Numbered from the stretch's first letter, positions 9,718 to 19,434 are shown. The stretch: 64,000 nt of DNA from an uncultured Bacilli bacterium (GCA_944332645.1 CALVKK010000001.1:45344-109343); one strand, 5' to 3'. A program made the numbers and translations. Notes: generated from the sequence alone by a model not told the origin.

Positions 9718-10836
9718 TTAACGGGTTCCGCCTCCACCACTTCCATAGCTTTGAGTTCCACCGCCATTGCTTACATTTGACTTTAAAGTACCGTTCCAAG
9801 CAGAAATCATTTTGCTTTCCAATTCTTCAGCCTGTTTTTCGGTAATTTTACCACTATTTAACGCATTTAATATACCCTGAGCTATTGTGCTTTTCATATT
9901 ATATTGATCACTTCTATAAGCTGGATTGCTTGCACACTTTAAGATAACATCATTGATTGTATTGTAATCAGGAGCATTAGTTGAACTGTTATTATTATTG
10001 CTGTTATTATTTTCTAATGTACCATCTATCAAACCTGTTCCACCACTGCCACCCGAACCAGATTGACTTTTAGCTAAAGCGTATTCTTTTTCCCACTGTT
10101 GTTGCGCAATTCTATCTTGTTCTTTTTGATATTCTAGTTGTTCTCTTTGCAAAGCCATTTGTTCGTTATATTGTCTTATTTGCTCTGCTATTTCATTTTC
10201 ATAATTGATTTGATTTAGAACACCTTGATAACGATTGTAATAATCACTATTTATTTGTTGTTGCCAATTCAATTTATTTTGTGTAGCTGTGTCTTTGTAA
10301 TTAAATGCTTCTAATGAAATTTGTAATTTTTGTTGTAATGCTGTTAAAGCATTTTCAGCTTTAGTTACATCATTAGTTAATTGAGCTTCTCTAATTGCAT
10401 TATCAAATTCTAAATATGCTTTATCCATCCTTTCTTTTGCAGTAGCTAATCTATTTTGATAAGTATTATACATACTCACCTTTGAACTTTCGCTATAACC
10501 AGCACTTCCTAATCCGTTAGCGACTTGCTGTTCTCTTGATACACCATATCTGTCAATTTCTTTTTGGTAATTAGTATAAGCCGATTTTGCTTCTTTTTCA
10601 TATGCTTTTTCAGTTTCAGCTTTTTGTTGATTGATTAAATCTTGTTGAAATTGAAGTTGCTTATCAAGATTTTCATTTTGTGTTTGTTGCCATTGGTCAA
10701 CTAATCCCTGTTGTTGATTTGTTAAATCTTCTCTTTCCGTTATTAAATTATCATATGTTTGATTATATTGATTCAACTGCTCTTGTTTTTCATCTTCAAC
10801 TTGTTGAAATCGCTCATCATTATAATTTACTGCCAT
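9718..10836 (-). CDS. Gln-rich coiled-coil internal virion protein
   Basis: 372 residues, almost entirely helical coiled coil rich in Gln, Glu and Asn (residues 5-260). A Gly-rich linker (SGSGGSGGTG) and an Asn-rich stretch follow, then a short C-terminal helical domain and a glycine tail. No membrane segment or catalytic motif is visible. Lying between the tail/stopper gene and the giant polyvalent protein, it is probably a second ejection protein of a short-tailed phage. The start follows AGGAGGAAAAT. Confidence 0.5.
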   Translation of the reverse strand: MAVNYNDERFQQVEDEKQEQLNQYNQTYDNLITEREDLTNQQQGLVDQWQQTQNENLDKQLQFQQDLINQQKAETEKAYEKEAKSAYTNYQKEIDRYGVSREQQVANGLGSAGYSESSKVSMYNTYQNRLATAKERMDKAYLEFDNAIREAQLTNDVTKAENALTALQQKLQISLEAFNYKDTATQNKLNWQQQINSDYYNRYQGVLNQINYENEIAEQIRQYNEQMALQREQLEYQKEQDRIAQQQWEKEYALAKSQSGSGGSGGTGLIDGTLENNNSNNNNSSTNAPDYNTINDVILKCASNPAYRSDQYNMKSTIAQGILNALNSGKITEKQAEELESKMISAWNGTLKSNVSNGGGTQSYGSGGGGTR

Positions 10837-10845
10837 ATTTTCCTC

Positions 10846-12531
10846 CTATCGTTTTACGTATCCGCCAACAAAAGCTTCTATAGTACAACTATAAAGTTTC
10901 ATTGGCGAATTCGAACTAAATTCTATTTGTAAATCTTTAAATTTCTTTTGTTTTATTCTATAAACGATATATCCCTTTGACTCTTCATAAGTATCAATGG
11001 TAACATAATCTTCGCTATCCTTTTTTACCCTTACAGTAATTTCACCCTCACAAACAGACGTACCACCTCTCTTATTAGTGGTTTTTAAAAATTGGGGCGC
11101 ATTAAAATCATATTTAGGTAATCTCCATATTGAGATTATATTACTATTTGTCTTGGTTAAAGTATAAATTTGATTATTCATACCTAGATAAAGTGTTCCA
11201 TCTTTTACACGAGTACAAGTAACATCGTAAGGTAATTCCCAATAATACCATTCATATTCAATACTAACTCCCTGATATTTTTGTCTTGAATCGGCTAAAT
11301 AAACATGTTTATCAATAAACACAAGTAAATAACCTTCCCATTCTTCTAATAACATATTTTTATAATTTGTTTCTGATAACAACTTACTATCAACCATTGA
11401 ACTTCTATGACTTAATACCTGTTCAGTAGTTACATCACTACTTATAGCTTCCATTCCCCTATCGCTAAAAAAACATATATCATCATTAAAATTAATCCCA
11501 GTTGCTATACAACCAGTAGAAATACTAGAATGCGTACTAGGATAAATTTTACCGTAAGTATTGTCTATTACTGGATTATGATAATAAATAGTCGTATTAG
11601 ATTGAGAAGGTTCTTTAAATACCCATAAAGCATTGTTACCTGCTACCATTGATTTGACTGGAGAAACATCTAATCCTTCGTTATAATAATCTAAATCGCT
11701 AACATACTCCGGATCTTCTAGTGAACTATGAAAGACAATATTAGGATAGTTTTGATTACCACTAAAGAATATACGATTGTCAAATTCAGTTAATAAAGTA
11801 CATTTTAAAATTCTATCTCTATAACCCTGTATTGTTTTACTAAATGTAATTACTACATTGTCCTGTCCTGTCGTAATTGGTTCGGCTGGTGCCGTACTAA
11901 ATGTTACTTTACCAGCTGTTCTATCCACTGTTAAACCCATACCTTCTACTATTGTTATGTCGTTCACAACCGCAGTAACAGTATAATTAGTATCTAAATT
12001 ATCCGTGTCTAGCTGATAAACCGTACTTGTCCCATCGGCTACAAAAGAATTTTTTCTAACGCCAGTTAACAAATTAACGTCTTGATATGTCGTTCCAGCT
12101 CCGCTAGGCGATTTTCCAGTTGAGGTAATAGGAATAGTGCCCTCAACACTTTTTACCTCTGTACCGTCGTATTTTAGGTAATTTATTCCATCCTTTATAT
12201 ATAAAATTTCATTAAATACGAAATATTGGCTTTTAGCAATATTCATACCTACAAATATTTGTTCACTATTATCATATAATTTGGTACCACAATGTACGAT
12301 TTTATGAAGAGTATCACTTTTAGTATAAAAAAACATACCGTAAATAACATTGTCATACGTTTCTTTTAATTCGATATCCGGTCTGGTTTCTACACAGCGA
12401 GCATTTTCTTTATAATTTTTCCACATATTCAAAGAAAAAGGACTTCTTGAAGCGACAATTTCTCCATCGTTGAAATCTACACCTCCAAAGTCCTTGTATT
12501 CTTTTCTTACTAAATCGCCACTAGAAGCCAT
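10846..12531 (-). CDS. Phage structural protein, tail accessory/stopper type
   Basis: 561 residues with many short beta strands and repeated YDG/GT turns (KLYDNSEQIFVG, YLKYDGTEVKS, HVYLADSRQKYQG), suggesting a propeller-like tail component as in P22-type tail accessory proteins. There is no signal or membrane segment. The start at 12531 follows TGGTGATGATT; an upstream GTG gives four more residues. It overlaps the end of the upstream connector by 11 bp. The assignment rests on position and fold impression. Confidence 0.5.
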   Translation of the reverse strand: MASSGDLVRKEYKDFGGVDFNDGEIVASRSPFSLNMWKNYKENARCVETRPDIELKETYDNVIYGMFFYTKSDTLHKIVHCGTKLYDNSEQIFVGMNIAKSQYFVFNEILYIKDGINYLKYDGTEVKSVEGTIPITSTGKSPSGAGTTYQDVNLLTGVRKNSFVADGTSTVYQLDTDNLDTNYTVTAVVNDITIVEGMGLTVDRTAGKVTFSTAPAEPITTGQDNVVITFSKTIQGYRDRILKCTLLTEFDNRIFFSGNQNYPNIVFHSSLEDPEYVSDLDYYNEGLDVSPVKSMVAGNNALWVFKEPSQSNTTIYYHNPVIDNTYGKIYPSTHSSISTGCIATGINFNDDICFFSDRGMEAISSDVTTEQVLSHRSSMVDSKLLSETNYKNMLLEEWEGYLLVFIDKHVYLADSRQKYQGVSIEYEWYYWELPYDVTCTRVKDGTLYLGMNNQIYTLTKTNSNIISIWRLPKYDFNAPQFLKTTNKRGGTSVCEGEITVRVKKDSEDYVTIDTYEESKGYIVYRIKQKKFKDLQIEFSSNSPMKLYSCTIEAFVGGYVKR

Positions 12532-13066
12532 AATCATCACCACTTATATAAAATGACCCAGTTGAATATCTTGGGTCTATTCTTTGTATCATACTTTCAT
12601 ATCTATTTGCATAAACTTGACCGTAATTTGCTGAAATATCCGATTTTAATAAATCGCCAGCTACTCCATAAGGTAAAATTTGCATTAAATCCATAGGTAA
12701 TTCAAATTCATATGTACTAGCATTTTCATCAGTTATTAAAGTTGGATATTTGTAATAAAAAACATTAGCTGTACCATCTTCTTCAAATATAACAGTGTTA
12801 TCCACAATATTATGTTTAACTCCTCGAATCATATTTAATTGAAATAAATCATCAGCTAGCTCTGTAAATGATTTTACTTCATTTTCTTTTACTTCTGTTG
12901 TTTTATTAGCTGGTAACTTCTTTAATCTTACTAATTCAATCATAATTTGATTGATAACATAATTAATTTTAGCTGATATATCAGGATCATCAGTCAACAA
13001 TTCGCTTTCTGGGTTCAACTCTTCTATCATTGCTAAAATTTGTTTTTTTACATCAGTTAAAGTCAT
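12521..13066 (-). CDS. Head-tail connector / adaptor-like phage protein
   Basis: 181 residues, mostly helical at the N-terminus (MTLTDVKKQILAMIEELNPES), with a mixed C-terminal half. Size and position, two genes after the major capsid protein and directly before the tail-stopper candidate, match head-completion adaptors. The start at 13066 follows AAAGGTGATAAAA. No family is recognised from sequence alone. Confidence 0.45.
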   Translation of the reverse strand: MTLTDVKKQILAMIEELNPESELLTDDPDISAKINYVINQIMIELVRLKKLPANKTTEVKENEVKSFTELADDLFQLNMIRGVKHNIVDNTVIFEEDGTANVFYYKYPTLITDENASTYEFELPMDLMQILPYGVAGDLLKSDISANYGQVYANRYESMIQRIDPRYSTGSFYISGDDYGF

Positions 13067-13427
13067 TTTTATCACCTTTATATGCTTCTTTCATTGCTTT
13101 AAGTTCTATCTCGATTTCTTCTAATGTAGCCATTTGATACTGTGGAATAATATATCCTTGAAATTCATCCCAAATTAAAATTACACCAGTTGGAATTTTT
13201 TGTACAATCGTACTTTCTTCTTGGGATTCTATTTCAGTTTCTTTACCATCAGCTAATAGTTTTATTTTTCTTGTATCTTTAATTATTGTAGTAAGAATTC
13301 CATTTTCCATAATTTGATGTACTTTTTTGTCTTCTGTCCATTCGTCAAATTTTAAAGATTGATTAACCTTTCTCCCAAAATATTGTTTTAAACTAGGTTT
13401 TAATGTATAGTACTCTACCTTTTCCAT
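13053..13427 (-). CDS. Hypothetical phage structural-region protein
   Basis: 124 residues, charged, with a predicted beta-rich centre (TTIIKDTRKIKLLADGKETEI; TGVILIWDEFQGYIIP) and a helical end (ATLEEIEIELKAMKEAYKG). Not recognised. It lies between the major capsid gene and the connector and overlaps the connector by 14 bp, so a head-completion or decoration role is possible. A structured leader sits just upstream (13449-13490). Confidence 0.5.
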   Translation of the reverse strand: MEKVEYYTLKPSLKQYFGRKVNQSLKFDEWTEDKKVHQIMENGILTTIIKDTRKIKLLADGKETEIESQEESTIVQKIPTGVILIWDEFQGYIIPQYQMATLEEIEIELKAMKEAYKGDKNDFN

Positions 13428-13448
13428 CTTTATCCATCCTTTCTTGGT

Positions 13449-13490
13449 CGTGTTTGTTAGAATTGCACTAACATAATCACTAGAAACACG
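13449..13490 (-). other. Bipartite stem-loop downstream of the capsid terminator
   Basis: On the minus strand, CGTGTTT and AAACACG pair as an outer 7-bp stem, and GTTAG/CTAAC pair as an inner 5-bp stem with loop TGCAATT. It follows the capsid terminator and lies about 20 bases before the next start codon. It could be an mRNA processing or attenuation element that tunes expression between capsid and connectors. Only the complementarity is seen. Confidence 0.4.
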
Positions 13491-13510
13491 AAAAAAGGAG
13501 ACTAAGCTCC
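13491..13510 (-). terminator. Intrinsic terminator after the major capsid gene
   Basis: Minus-strand hairpin GGAG-CTTAGT-CTCC followed by six T. It starts four bases beyond the capsid stop codon. The short stem suggests partial termination, which would lower expression of the connector genes relative to the capsid. Confidence 0.65.
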
Positions 13511-13513
13511 TAA

Positions 13514-14479
13514 TTAAAGACTTGTTTTAATACAAACAACCTCTTTTGGTCTAACTAATAAACCACCATAAACATACAAACCTTTTTGAGCAGTTTCAAA
13601 ACCATCTTGAACTTCATAATTAACAACTTTTTCAATTTGCTCAGCAAAAGCCACAGCTTTACCAGTTCTTAAGAAGTTAAGAACCTTAGCATATTTAGTA
13701 ATTTCATAATAAGTAGAAATTGATGTTTTAACAGGATTAGTAACTTCAGTATAAACATATGACCCTTCATTACCACTTCTTGTATAGTAAGTTTTACCCT
13801 CTACTACATCTTCGTCACTTGTTAAAGTATAAGTTGGTTCTAATTTAGGTAATAAGTTTTCAATAGAAATTAAAGCATTTCCATATTTGCCTAAAAATCC
13901 TTTCTTAGCCATTTCAACATTGTTAGTATATAACTCTGTTAAATTTTGACGAATTTTAGTGAAAAATCCTGGGTCAGTTTCTAAATATAATTCTTCTTTT
14001 TGTTTTACATTATTTCTATATAAAACAGTAAATCCGTCTTCTACTTTTTCAATAGCAGTAGTTTTATTAACTGAAGTACCATCAATAACTTCTACATTGC
14101 CAGCATCGACACCATCATTAACCATTTTTGCAACATATTTGTCACCTTCTTCAGTTAATGCAATAGCACCTTCTTGGCAAATAGCTTCTAAAGCTCCTGG
14201 CACACTTTGTGCTTTATATACATGGTCAATTCCTACATTGAAATAATACATTTGATCAAGTTCAAATTCTTGTTTTGTTACACTAGCAGGGTCTCTTTTA
14301 ATAGCTTGTCCTGGTGTATATTTTCTTACTAAAGGTTTGTCTGCATTTAAAATAATTACTTTTCTTGCATTTTTAGTATCACGTTCATATTTAAAATTAC
14401 AGTGATTTCTTAATGAAGTGATAGTTCTTAAGGCTCTTTCGTAGCCTTGATGCCACATTGTTTGAAGTGCAGCGTTCAT
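13514..14479 (-). CDS. Major capsid protein
   Basis: 321 residues. The opening NAALQTMWHQGYERALRTITSL and the internal QMYYFNVGIDHVYKA and EGDKYVAKMVNDG fit HK97-fold coat proteins of P22-like type. It directly follows a scaffold-like gene and precedes a terminator, the usual layout for the most strongly expressed virion gene. The start at 14479 has GGAAGGG upstream; the longer TTG reading would place that ribosome site inside the gene. Confidence 0.75.
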   Translation of the reverse strand: MNAALQTMWHQGYERALRTITSLRNHCNFKYERDTKNARKVIILNADKPLVRKYTPGQAIKRDPASVTKQEFELDQMYYFNVGIDHVYKAQSVPGALEAICQEGAIALTEEGDKYVAKMVNDGVDAGNVEVIDGTSVNKTTAIEKVEDGFTVLYRNNVKQKEELYLETDPGFFTKIRQNLTELYTNNVEMAKKGFLGKYGNALISIENLLPKLEPTYTLTSDEDVVEGKTYYTRSGNEGSYVYTEVTNPVKTSISTYYEITKYAKVLNFLRTGKAVAFAEQIEKVVNYEVQDGFETAQKGLYVYGGLLVRPKEVVCIKTSL

Positions 14480-14497
14480 AAAATCATTCCCTTCCAA

Positions 14498-15376
14498 TTA
14501 ATTTTTCCATTTCTTCATCGATGCTAAAGCTTTTTCCCAAACGCCTGGTTTTTCCCAATCATCATCAGTTAAATTTTCAACATCTTTAGGAGAATAGAAA
14601 TCCTTTATTTCTTTTTGAGCTGTAGTGTCTTGCATACTACTCATAACAGCAGGTTTTGATTTACTATCCTGTGTTTTTAAATAGAGATTATAAATATCTC
14701 CAATAGGTGTTTTAGAATTAAATTGATTTTTAAAATCTATAAAATTTTTATCATTCAAAATATCTTCTGTAGCACCCAGCTTTAAAAGATCACGCTTATT
14801 ATTTTCTTTTGTTAACTCTTGAGCTAATGAATTAAAAATAATACGCTCTCTTTCATTTAAATTTTCATATTTTTTGCTAGCCAAACGATTTGCCTCATTT
14901 AACATTGAATCGTAACCCTCATCAATGAAATCTTGTGCATCGGCTTTTGCAAGAACTTCAATTTCCCTAGAACTTAATCCAGGTTTATAAACCTCAGGTA
15001 ATTTAACACCCTCGGATTCGTAATATTCACGAAGTTTTTTGTTTGCTTCATCAATATCACTTGCACCTAATGTGCTTTTAAGAACATTTTCGGTGTCTTT
15101 ATACTTAGAGATTTCTTTTTGATATTCTCTTTCCATTCTATTTTCAACTTTACGAATTCGTGGTTTAATAATAGTTTCATTCAATTCCTCTTGATAGTCA
15201 GGATTTTCTTTTAAAAGTTCTCTAAGTGTTTTTTTAACTTCTTTTTTTTCTAATTCTTCTTCATTTGAATTAGAGGTATCAGTTAATTCTATACCTTCAT
15301 CCACCATTTCTTCTGTAGTTTGTGTTTCTACATTTTCAGTTTCGTTAGTTCGTTCTAACATTTCTTCGTTTTCCAT
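14498..15376 (-). CDS. Capsid scaffold protein
   Basis: 292 residues, highly acidic at the N-terminus (EEMVDEGIELTDTSNSNEEELE), then long charged helices (RKVENRMEREYQKEISKYKD) and a basic C-terminus ending in KKWKN. An acidic, helical protein with a basic C-terminal capsid-binding tail between portal and capsid is the signature of a scaffold. The start follows GGGAGGAATAA. No protease domain is visible, so capsid maturation must use another route or none. Confidence 0.75.
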   Translation of the reverse strand: MENEEMLERTNETENVETQTTEEMVDEGIELTDTSNSNEEELEKKEVKKTLRELLKENPDYQEELNETIIKPRIRKVENRMEREYQKEISKYKDTENVLKSTLGASDIDEANKKLREYYESEGVKLPEVYKPGLSSREIEVLAKADAQDFIDEGYDSMLNEANRLASKKYENLNERERIIFNSLAQELTKENNKRDLLKLGATEDILNDKNFIDFKNQFNSKTPIGDIYNLYLKTQDSKSKPAVMSSMQDTTAQKEIKDFYSPKDVENLTDDDWEKPGVWEKALASMKKWKN

Positions 15377-15460
15377 TTATTCCTCCCATTTAAAGTCTGT
15401 CGACTATATATTCCATACATTTTTGATAAGGTCGATATGTTAGACCAATAAAAAAAGCGA

Positions 15461-17176
15461 CTACATTGTTTGAGTTGCTTCATTTACCATTTGTGTACCA
15501 ATTTGGGATATGTTCATTATATCCTGTTGTCCTGCTAGTAATTGTTGAGTTCTAACTTGCATTTGTTCAGCCTGCATTTGCATCTGTTGTATTACTTGAG
15601 AACGTTCTTTTCTGCGTTTTAAAAGTTCTATTAATTTACTTCTTGGCATTGTTGAATCATCATCTAATAAACTAACATAATCCTCTAATAATTGTTGATT
15701 TTGAGGTAAGAATAATTGTGATTGAGTTAAATTTTCTATTGATACCTCTTGTGCATATTTATCATATGCTGATTTTGGTGTAACATCAATTTTAATATTA
15801 AGTTTTAGTCTTTCTAAAACTGATTTAGGTATAATTATTAATTCTTCTACCGTTTCACCTGTCATTACATCAGTTGTCTCATTTAAAACAGTCAAATTAT
15901 CAGAATATGTCTTTAACATGTCAAAAATAATTACACCTATATCTTCAATGAATTGTAGTACATTAGCACTTTGTTCATTTAGTGGTTGTTCGCTTGCTCT
16001 TTGAACTGCCAAAATTGCTTTACCACTAGCTTCATCAGGCTTTATTTGCCCTGTTGCCATATCTCCAGCTCCAGCTAATTCTCTTGATACCGTGATAAGC
16101 TCATTTTGTAAATTAGCAATATCTGGGCTTATTGTACCTGGGCTAGTAATTTTAAAGTACTTATCAATATCATCTGCATTAACATCGCTAACCCAAATAG
16201 TGGCACCGACCTTATTTACAGCTTCTGGATTTTGAATTTTATCTTCATTAACAACCTTATATGGATAAGCGATATTTTTGGCAATAAATGCTCTTCTTGT
16301 GGCAGTTTTGTTGACTTCAATTTGATTTGCTATATGTTGTTCTACCTCTCCTACTCCACGGGCACTTCCTTCGCAATCTTCCCAATTTAAATGTGCTACT
16401 GGGTAATATGTAAGTCCAGTATCTTCATCTTTTTGAATTGTGACATACTTGACTGATTCAGAGAAATGAACAGTACCTCCTTTTTTATATAAAAAGGTAA
16501 CAATAGTAACCATATCATCTACTTCTTCTCTTGAGTCGTCTCCCGATTCATCTTGAGTATAGTTATCTCCATGAATATTTAAAATTTCTTCGTCACTAAC
16601 ACCTTTACTTTTTGCATATTCACGTGCATTAATAACATTAGAACGTCTTTTTATGAGTATATATGGTTGATTTTGTATTTCATCATCATTTTCATTTCCA
16701 TACATGACATCAACTTTAGATTTTAATTCGATTTTTGGAACACCATCTTTTTCATTCCAATACCAATAAGCTATTATTTCGCCATTTATAGCTGACTTTC
16801 TAACCGCTTTTTTTAATCTATAATCTAACTTATTAATTTCCCATATTTTAGAAGCCTTTTTTGTAAGCATCTCACTTGCCTTTTTAGCAACACTCCTAAA
16901 TTCTTGAGACTCAAAGTTATCACTATTATAAATAATTGCATAATTTGTACTTGTAACTACGCCAACCTTATATTTGACTATCGGCTTAATATAATTAATT
17001 GAAATTAATTCTACATTTTTATCAACGATTGCACCTTCCCATTGATCACGATTGAAAAATCTAAAATTTCGGTTAGTGTTTTCGTAATATCCTTTATTTC
17101 GCATATACATTGCATGTTTTTCATATAATTGCCATATATCAGTTTCCATAAGTTTTGTTAAATCATCTGTTCCCAT
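15461..17176 (-). CDS. Portal protein
   Basis: 571 residues forming the dodecameric DNA channel at the capsid vertex. Typical elements are the N-terminal YEKHAMYMRNKGYYENTNRNFRFF helix pair, the PIVKYKVGVVTSTNYAI region, the central GVGEVEQHIANQIEVNKTATRR stretch, and a long Gln/Met-rich C-terminal barrel helix (about 510-560). The start at 17176 follows AGGTGAAACTA. It lies after TerL and before scaffold and capsid. The length fits P22-like short-tailed phage portals. Confidence 0.85.
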   Translation of the reverse strand: MGTDDLTKLMETDIWQLYEKHAMYMRNKGYYENTNRNFRFFNRDQWEGAIVDKNVELISINYIKPIVKYKVGVVTSTNYAIIYNSDNFESQEFRSVAKKASEMLTKKASKIWEINKLDYRLKKAVRKSAINGEIIAYWYWNEKDGVPKIELKSKVDVMYGNENDDEIQNQPYILIKRRSNVINAREYAKSKGVSDEEILNIHGDNYTQDESGDDSREEVDDMVTIVTFLYKKGGTVHFSESVKYVTIQKDEDTGLTYYPVAHLNWEDCEGSARGVGEVEQHIANQIEVNKTATRRAFIAKNIAYPYKVVNEDKIQNPEAVNKVGATIWVSDVNADDIDKYFKITSPGTISPDIANLQNELITVSRELAGAGDMATGQIKPDEASGKAILAVQRASEQPLNEQSANVLQFIEDIGVIIFDMLKTYSDNLTVLNETTDVMTGETVEELIIIPKSVLERLKLNIKIDVTPKSAYDKYAQEVSIENLTQSQLFLPQNQQLLEDYVSLLDDDSTMPRSKLIELLKRRKERSQVIQQMQMQAEQMQVRTQQLLAGQQDIMNISQIGTQMVNEATQTM

Positions 17177-17181
17177 TAGTT

Positions 17182-17439
17182 TCACCTACTTTCAATCGAT
17201 TTTTGACTTTCTTTAGTTCCATCATAATTGTTAATATTTTGCCAACTTATCTGTTCTCCTTTAGATAAACTATCTTCAAAGTTTTTGTCTTTGTTAAATA
17301 TCTCTTTAACTGTTTCAGTTATTTTAGGTAATTCTATTGTTTTATTTTCTTTTAATCTTTGACCATTTTTGAGACCTAAAGTATAAGCTATTAAAATAAA
17401 AACACCCAATATGGTGCATAGTACAATAGTTTCAAACAT
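17182..17439 (-). CDS. Small single-span membrane protein in the packaging operon
   Basis: 85 residues with one N-terminal transmembrane helix (about 3-22, ETIVLCTILGVFILIAYTLG) and a charged cytoplasmic tail. Unrecognised. The start codon overlaps the stop of the 49-residue gene in a TAATG junction. Its location between TerL and portal is conserved-looking for accessory virion or membrane proteins, but no role can be assigned. Confidence 0.5.
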   Translation of the reverse strand: MFETIVLCTILGVFILIAYTLGLKNGQRLKENKTIELPKITETVKEIFNKDKNFEDSLSKGEQISWQNINNYDGTKESQKSIESR

Positions 17440-17588
17440 TATTTATCACTCTTTTTCTTATTCTTCTTTTTTGGATTTGTTTCTTTCAAAACTCTTTTTA
17501 CTGTACTTTTGATTACTTTATTGGTCTCTTCTTCCCCTAAAAATTCATTAGACATTGCTCTTAATTTGCGTAGCATTGCTTTTTTCAT
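17439..17588 (-). CDS. Short basic hypothetical protein between TerL and the membrane protein
   Basis: 49-residue frame, very basic (KKAMLRKLRAMSN at the start, PKKKNKKKSDK at the end). The ATG overlaps the TerL stop as ATGA and its TAA overlaps the next start as TAATG, so it sits in an unbroken chain of coupled genes. Absence of any gap and the coding-like composition support it as real. Possibly nucleic-acid binding from charge alone. Confidence 0.6.
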   Translation of the reverse strand: MKKAMLRKLRAMSNEFLGEEETNKVIKSTVKRVLKETNPKKKNKKKSDK

Positions 17589-18955
17589 ATTATAACTATC
17601 TCCTCTCCCCAATCTTTTCGTATCGGTTTCTCAAAATCTAAATCAAATGTTTTCTCAACATTTTTTATTTCTTTAGTAGGTGCTACTCTACTTACACAAA
17701 AATACCTTAATGCATCTGTAATATGTGTTGGTTCGTGTGGCTCGGTAGCTACATCATTAGGCTCTTTTTCGTCATGTTGTAACTGTGGCAAATATTTAAT
17801 TAAATTAATACAATTATTAAATATCTTCAAATCACTATCTTCATATATTTCTCCTGTTTGTTCACTTCTTAATTTTCTTACCTTTAACCATTCTTTAACA
17901 TTTAACCATCCGGCTATTCGATTGTTACTAGCTTTAGCTAAATCAATACCCCCCTCATAAAACAATTCAGCTGTACTTTTACCAGTATCTCTATTACGAT
18001 TCCATAAATCAGGTGGTGCATATATATATTTATATCTAGCCTTTCTCATATAACTTTTTAATACTTGTCTTGCTTCGCTTACTATTAAATTACTTTTATG
18101 TATTTCGTTATAAACATAAGCTTTTCCTTTAGTATCTATAGCAACAAAAAGGACTGCAAACATATCTAATCCATAGTCCATAGCAATATATCTATTCCAA
18201 TTATCTGGTATTTCAAATGGCTCTATCACATGTATTCGCCTTTTAAATTCTGGAAAGAACATTCCATCATAAATATCCCAATCACCATATTTTAGTGCCT
18301 TTCTTTCTTTTTCTGGTAAAGCATCTAGTCTTTTTATATAGTCAGGGTCATATTCTAGCATGAATTTATTATCAGTAACTAAACTTGGAATAAATATTCT
18401 AGTTACTTCTTCTCCGGTTTCTAATTTACAGTTATGAATTACATTAGGTTCGCCTATATCTATAAATCTTTCTTTTACCCATACATGCCCAACACCACCT
18501 GGATTAGTAGAACTTTTCATTCCCTTTGGATAAGGATTAGCACCACGACATCTTGAAATCATATATGTATACATAAATTCGGTGAAATGAGTTAATTCGT
18601 CAAATCGAATTACATCATATTCAGCTGATTGGTATTGATAAACGTCTTTTTCATATTGAATATAACCAAAATCTATAATACTGCCATTATCAAATTTCCA
18701 TGTATGCTTAGAGTTATTATAACTCGCTATTGATAATGGATAGAAATCTAAACTTACACGAATTAATGATTTTTCTAAATCAGCAAATGTGCTTCTAAAT
18801 ATTATCTGTTTACTTTTAGGATATTTCAAAGCATAAAGTAAAGCATCAACTAATTGTCCATAAGATTTACCACCACCAGCAGCACCACCAAATAATGTCT
18901 CAAACGCTTCTGAATTAATAAATTTTTTTTGTTTTTTAGTAATCGATATATCCAT
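17585..18955 (-). CDS. terL: Terminase large subunit
   Basis: 456-residue packaging motor. The ATPase domain has Walker A GGAAGGGKS (about residues 23-31), Walker B ending in DVIRFDELTHF (about 115-125) and the coupling motif region SSTNPGG. The C-terminal RNase H-like nuclease has acidic residues in IAMDYGLDMF and HITDALRYF. It moves DNA through the portal and cuts it at the headful or cos point. The start overlaps the TerS stop (TAATG). A complete, intact gene. Confidence 0.93.
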   Translation of the reverse strand: MDISITKKQKKFINSEAFETLFGGAAGGGKSYGQLVDALLYALKYPKSKQIIFRSTFADLEKSLIRVSLDFYPLSIASYNNSKHTWKFDNGSIIDFGYIQYEKDVYQYQSAEYDVIRFDELTHFTEFMYTYMISRCRGANPYPKGMKSSTNPGGVGHVWVKERFIDIGEPNVIHNCKLETGEEVTRIFIPSLVTDNKFMLEYDPDYIKRLDALPEKERKALKYGDWDIYDGMFFPEFKRRIHVIEPFEIPDNWNRYIAMDYGLDMFAVLFVAIDTKGKAYVYNEIHKSNLIVSEARQVLKSYMRKARYKYIYAPPDLWNRNRDTGKSTAELFYEGGIDLAKASNNRIAGWLNVKEWLKVRKLRSEQTGEIYEDSDLKIFNNCINLIKYLPQLQHDEKEPNDVATEPHEPTHITDALRYFCVSRVAPTKEIKNVEKTFDLDFEKPIRKDWGEEIVII

Positions 18956-19311
18956 TACTCAACAACCTTTATATTGACTTCAAACTTATTGTTTTCTGTG
19001 CTTTCTCCATTCGCCAATCTCATCTTGTCATATAAAGTTCCAATAACTGTTGTTAAATTATTTATAGGTATATCGTTTTTATTTAATTCTTTGTCTAATT
19101 TACCTAATGCCTTATAAATTAGTCTATCGCAATAATCAGAAAACTTTTCTTTTTTCTTTTCGTATTCTTTCGGATTGTTCGATATTATTTTTTTTACCGT
19201 CTTATCAGATATACCACATTCTTTAGCCGTAGCATTGTAACTATTAGTAAGTGCATAACTAGCTATTACTTCTGCTATTTTCTTGTTGTCAATTTTTGTT
19301 CCTTTCGCCAT
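18955..19311 (-). CDS. Terminase small subunit, HTH type
   Basis: 118 residues. The N-terminal helix-turn-helix (about 10-45, KKIAEVIASYALTNSYNATA, then ISDKTVKKII) resembles DNA-recognition domains of small terminases, followed by helical oligomerisation segments. The start at 19311 (MAKGTK) follows AGAAAGAAGTG. A longer 131-residue reading would overlap the 28-residue gene. It precedes TerL with a TAATG overlap. It selects the packaging start on phage DNA. Confidence 0.75.
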   Translation of the reverse strand: MAKGTKIDNKKIAEVIASYALTNSYNATAKECGISDKTVKKIISNNPKEYEKKKEKFSDYCDRLIYKALGKLDKELNKNDIPINNLTTVIGTLYDKMRLANGESTENNKFEVNIKVVE

Positions 19312-19315
19312 ATTA

Positions 19316-19402
19316 TCACTTCTTTCTAAATCTATAATATCTATACACAATATAAATTAATAACAAAATAAAAATGACTTTGAAACCATCGTCATATGTC
19401 AT
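19316..19402 (-). CDS. 28-residue membrane micro-protein upstream of TerS
   Basis: Short frame MTYDDGFKVIFILLLIY..RFRKK with a single hydrophobic helix and a basic end. A strong ribosome site, AGAGGTGATAAAT, precedes the ATG, and the TGA stop lies four bases before the TerS start, suggesting coupled translation. The tight placement and ribosome site support a real gene. Function unknown. Confidence 0.55.
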   Translation of the reverse strand: MTYDDGFKVIFILLLIYIVYRYYRFRKK

Positions 19403-19434
19403 ATTTATCACCTCTAATTATAGATACTGTACTA

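Noticed and set aside
17439..17588. Programmed frameshift extension of TerL
   Set aside because: The 49-residue frame has its own ATG overlapping the TerL stop and its stop overlaps the next start, so a separate small gene is simpler.
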